Assembly (NCBI GenBank): GCA_963734435.1
Contig: CAVTHA010000001.1
Span: 1 to 64,000 of the forward strand
DNA: 64,000 nucleotides
Source of the DNA: Bog-756 sp963734435
GTDB taxonomy: Bacteria; Actinomycetota; Acidimicrobiia; Acidimicrobiales; RAAP-2
Direction of reading: 5' to 3'
Each line of letters starts with the position of its first letter. Positions within the stretch are counted from its first letter, which is position 1. Below the pieces are notes generated by a model, which was given only the letters and a program-made list of their open reading frames with translations, searched no databases and had not been told where the DNA came from. Positions 61,625 through 64,000 of the stretch are shown here, piece after piece. Made by a program: the position numbers and the translations under genes.

Positions 61625-62986
61625 TCACCCGTGCGTGGCGGCGGCCGATCGCAGCTCGAACCCGACCAACGAGCTCAGCCGCTGAGCGATCGCCTCGGCC
61701 ACCCCGTCACCGGCGGCTTCCACCATGACCCGCACCATCGGCTCGGTCCCGCTGGGTCGGAGCACGACCCGGCCGGCGTCGCCCAGCCGGGCCTCCTCCT
61801 CGGCCACGGCCGACCACACCGCCTCGGCGCCCTCCAGCAGCTCGGTGTTGGGCACCGGCACGTTGACCAGCACCTGGGGTACCTGGGTGACCAGACCGTC
61901 CAGCAACTCGGCGAGCGGCTTGCCGGTGCGGGCCACCATGTCGCACAGGATCAGTCCGGTGAGAAGCCCGTCGCCCGTCGTGGCCAGCCCCCGGAAGATG
62001 ATGTGGCCCGACTGCTCGCCCCCCAGCGAGAACCCACCCTCATCCAGCGCGGCGAGGACGTGACGGTCACCGACCGGGGTCTCGGTCACCAGGATGCCTC
62101 TCTCTTCCATAGCCATCCGGAAGCCGAGGTTGGTCATGACCGTCACCACCACCGTGTTGCCGGCCAGCAACTCTCGCTCGGCCAGGTCGAGCGCGAACAG
62201 CGCCAGCAGTTCGTCGCCATCGGCCAACCTGCCGTCGCCGTCCACCGCCAGCAGGCGGTCGGCATCACCGTCGAGGGCCGTCCCAGATCGGCCCGGTGGT
62301 CGACGACGACGGCAGCCAGGGTATCGGTGTCGGTCGACCCGCATCCGTCGTTGATGTTGGTGCCATCCGGCTCACAGCCGATGGCGATCACCTCGGCACC
62401 CAGTCGCTCGTAGACCGCAGCCGCCACCTGCGAGGCGGCGCCGTTGGCCGTGTCGACCACCAGCCGGAGACCTTCGAGGGCCCGGGGGGGGACGATCGAG
62501 GTCAGCTGGGAGACATAGGCCTCACCCATGCCCGCCTCCGTGGTCAACTCCCCCACACCGTGGCCCTCGAGGCTGCGCAGGCCCTTGGCCGTGGGGTCGA
62601 GGATGTGCTCGAGCTCGTCCTCGATGACCGCCTCGATGGCGGCGCTCAGCTTCAGACCGCCGGCGGCGAACACCTTGATGCCGTTGTCGGCGAAGGGATT
62701 GTGGGAAGCCGAGATGACCACGGCCGGCAGGCCACGCTGGGCCGACACCCAGGCGATCGCCGGGGTCGGCAGCACACCCAGGTCGACGACATCCGCCCCT
62801 TCACTGGCCAGACCGGTCGACAGCGCCGCCTGGAGCATGGGCCCGGACCGCCGGGTGTCGCGGCCGACCAGGAAGGCCGTGGCGGCGATGGTGCGAGCGA
62901 TGGCCCGCCCGAGGGCCACCACCAACTCCGGCGTCAAGTCGCAATGTTGCGACACCCCGGATGCCGTCGGTGCCGAACCGCATGCG
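61625..62986 (-). CDS. glmM: Phosphoglucosamine mutase (two frame slips)
   Basis: Converts glucosamine-6-P to glucosamine-1-P, the step after glmS. ATG 62986: MRFGTDGIRGV, then a slip near 62945 to CDLTPELVVALGRAIARTI. FLVGRDTRRSGPML, the phospho-Ser loop VISASHNPFADNGIKVFAAG and GLRLVVDTANGAASQVAAAV follow; a second slip near 62285 leads to TALDGDADRLLAVDGDG (metal loop DGDADR), SLGGEQSGHIIF and the phosphate loop RVVLRPSGTEPMVRVMVEA. The total of about 450 residues is normal. The sequence on both sides of each slip is fully conserved, so sequence errors are likely. Confidence 0.93.
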
Positions 62987-62995
62987 AGCCACCGG

Positions 62996-63401
62996 CTACC
63001 GCTTGGAGTACTGGGGAGCCTTGCGTGCCTTCTTCAGGCCGTACTTCTTCGACTCCTTCTCCCGTGCGTCACGGGTGAGGAAGCCCGCCTTCTTCAGCGA
63101 GACCCGGAACTCGGGGTCGAGCTGGCACAGGGCCCTGGGCGATTCCCAGGCGGAACGCCCCGGCCTGCCCCGACACACCACCACCGTCGATGGTCACGTC
63201 GTAGTCCCAGGACTCGGAGGTCTGGGTCAACCGCAGCGGCTCGGTGACGATCATCCGGTCCGTGGCCGAGGTGAAGTACTCCTCGAACTTTCGGCCGTTG
63301 ACGGTGATCGCCCCCTGGCTGGGTCGGAACTGTTCGGCACCCCGGGCGACCGCCTGTTTGCGCCGGCCGGTGGTCTGGCAGATGGGGGCAACAGTGGCCA
63401 C
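62996..63401 (-). CDS. rpsI: Ribosomal protein S9 (one frame slip)
   Basis: From ATG 63401: TTGRRKQAVARG, ITVNGRKFEEYF, TIDGGGVSGQAGAFRLGIA, then a slip near 63135 to ALCQLDPEFRVSLKKAGFLT and the strictly conserved C terminus DAREKESKKYGLKKARKAPQ then YSKR (usually QFSKR), whose tail contacts P-site tRNA. The segment GAEQFRPSQG between RR and ITVNG departs from the usual ARVRLxPGxG; two compensating slips may hide there. It follows rplM, the universal rplM-rpsI pair. Confidence 0.94.
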
Positions 63402-63465
63402 GGTTCCTCGCGATCCGCTCGTCTATCGGTACTGATCAGTGTGGTGGTGCGCCACGGTGCCGGTC

Positions 63466-63933
63466 CTAGCTGCCGCTGCGGGCGGATGCGGTCCGGCGGG
63501 CGCCCGGGGATCTCGAGGGGCAGGGTGACTGGGCGGCGTGGGGGTGTTCCGGGCCCCGGTAGACCTGCAGCTTCGAGGCCATCTGCCGCCCGAGCCGGTT
63601 CTTCGGCAGCATGCCCTTGATGGCGTTCCGGACCACATGGTCGGAGCGATCCTCCAGCAGATCGGCGAACCGGGTGGCGGCGAGCCCTCCCGGGTAGCCG
63701 CTGTGCCGGTAGGAGATCTTCGATTCGGCCTTGCCCGAGGTCAGGACCACCCGATCGGCGTTGACCACGATCACATGATCGCCTACGTCGACATGCGGGG
63801 CGAAGGTCGGCTTGTGCTTGCCCCGCAGGATCGAGGCCACCTCGGTGGCCAGACGGCCGAGCACCAAGCCGTCGGCGTCGACGACGTGCCAGGCACGGGT
63901 GACGTCGGCGGGCTTGGGAGAGTACGTGCGCAC
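63466..63933 (-). CDS. rplM: Ribosomal protein L13 (C-terminal end uncertain)
   Basis: GTG 63933 follows AAGGAA. TRAWHVVDADGLVLGRLATE, KHKPTFAPHVDVGDHVIVVN, YRHSGYPGGL and the MLPKNRLGRQMASKLQVYRG then PEHPHAAQSP block are diagnostic of L13. After HAAQSP the reading here (CPSRSPGARRTASARSGS) is not family-like, whereas the next frame gives TLPLEIPGR, so a slip near 63520 probably hides the true end. An early assembly protein of the 50S subunit. The 64 bp upstream reach the window edge. Confidence 0.94.
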   Translation of the reverse strand: MRTYSPKPADVTRAWHVVDADGLVLGRLATEVASILRGKHKPTFAPHVDVGDHVIVVNADRVVLTSGKAESKISYRHSGYPGGLAATRFADLLEDRSDHVVRNAIKGMLPKNRLGRQMASKLQVYRGPEHPHAAQSPCPSRSPGARRTASARSGS

Positions 63934-64000
63934 GAATGTTCCTTGTTCGGTGGTTCCCGGGGATGGGTGGCACTCACTGCCGACCCGGATCGCCGACCGA

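Overview
Organism and assembly. The window is high-GC actinobacterial DNA, but it seems to join two sources. From 1 to about 24.36 kb the recognisable core genes (mreB, a primary sigma factor) and the codon use resemble Thermoleophilia-type soil Actinobacteria. From about 24.36 kb to the end, the gene content and order (guaB3-guaA-pcrA, groS-groL with CIRCE, glmM-glmS-acpS-nnr-alr, tsaE-tsaB-rimI, a DprE1/DprE2 operon) resemble Acidimicrobiia. The join falls inside metF, which keeps a perfect N-terminal 219 codons and then stops matching its family. With no tools, the lineage names are inference. Nearly every gene in the first part, and about eight in the second, carries single-base frame slips while both flanking frames stay well conserved. 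At one site (8863-8880) removing one C from a C6 run restores a family-like end. I read most of these slips as consensus indel errors of a long-read or low-coverage metagenomic contig, not as pseudogenes.

Region 1-9.8 kb: a HAD hydrolase divergent from an Lrp/AsnC regulator, a stand-alone LigD-type 3'-phosphoesterase, an F420/NADP-type oxidoreductase, a primary sigma factor, mreB, an MFS exporter, and a cupin/MarR pair around a clear palindromic operator.

Region 9.9-20 kb: mobile DNA. An IS66-type element (9985-11571) sits next to a 3.3 kb segment bounded by two 181-bp direct repeats. Each repeat contains the 3' 42 nt of a tRNA-Ala(CGC). The segment carries a tyrosine integrase, a degraded IS256-type transposase and a small membrane protein gene that is partly duplicated 6.7 kb away. 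Two alpha/beta hydrolases, a methyltransferase and an aldo/keto reductase follow.

Region 20.1-24.2 kb: a small conflict/defence-like island with a Fic protein, a VapBC remnant and a large protein joining a TOTE-type archaeo-eukaryotic primase domain to an SF2 helicase. The helicase reads in frame into a VapB-like antitoxin.

Region 24.4-49.1 kb (second genome): one-carbon and purine genes (metF, folD, purN, purH), sucC-sucD, a free-standing B12 domain, the decaprenylphosphoryl-arabinose operon (ubiA-like, dprE1, dprE2), ppk2, pcrA-guaA-guaB3, a Nudix hydrolase, groSL and tsaD. Region 49.2-64 kb: a flavoprotein reductase and DUF4254 protein on the plus strand, then a long minus-strand series read from rplM and rpsI through glmM, glmS, acpS, nnr, alr, udg, tsaE, tsaB, rimI, queD, queC, a family 9 glycosyltransferase and a propeller-like protein. 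Start/stop overlaps (ATGA, GTGA, TTGA) are frequent and fix many starts. I found no complete tRNA, no rRNA and no CRISPR array.
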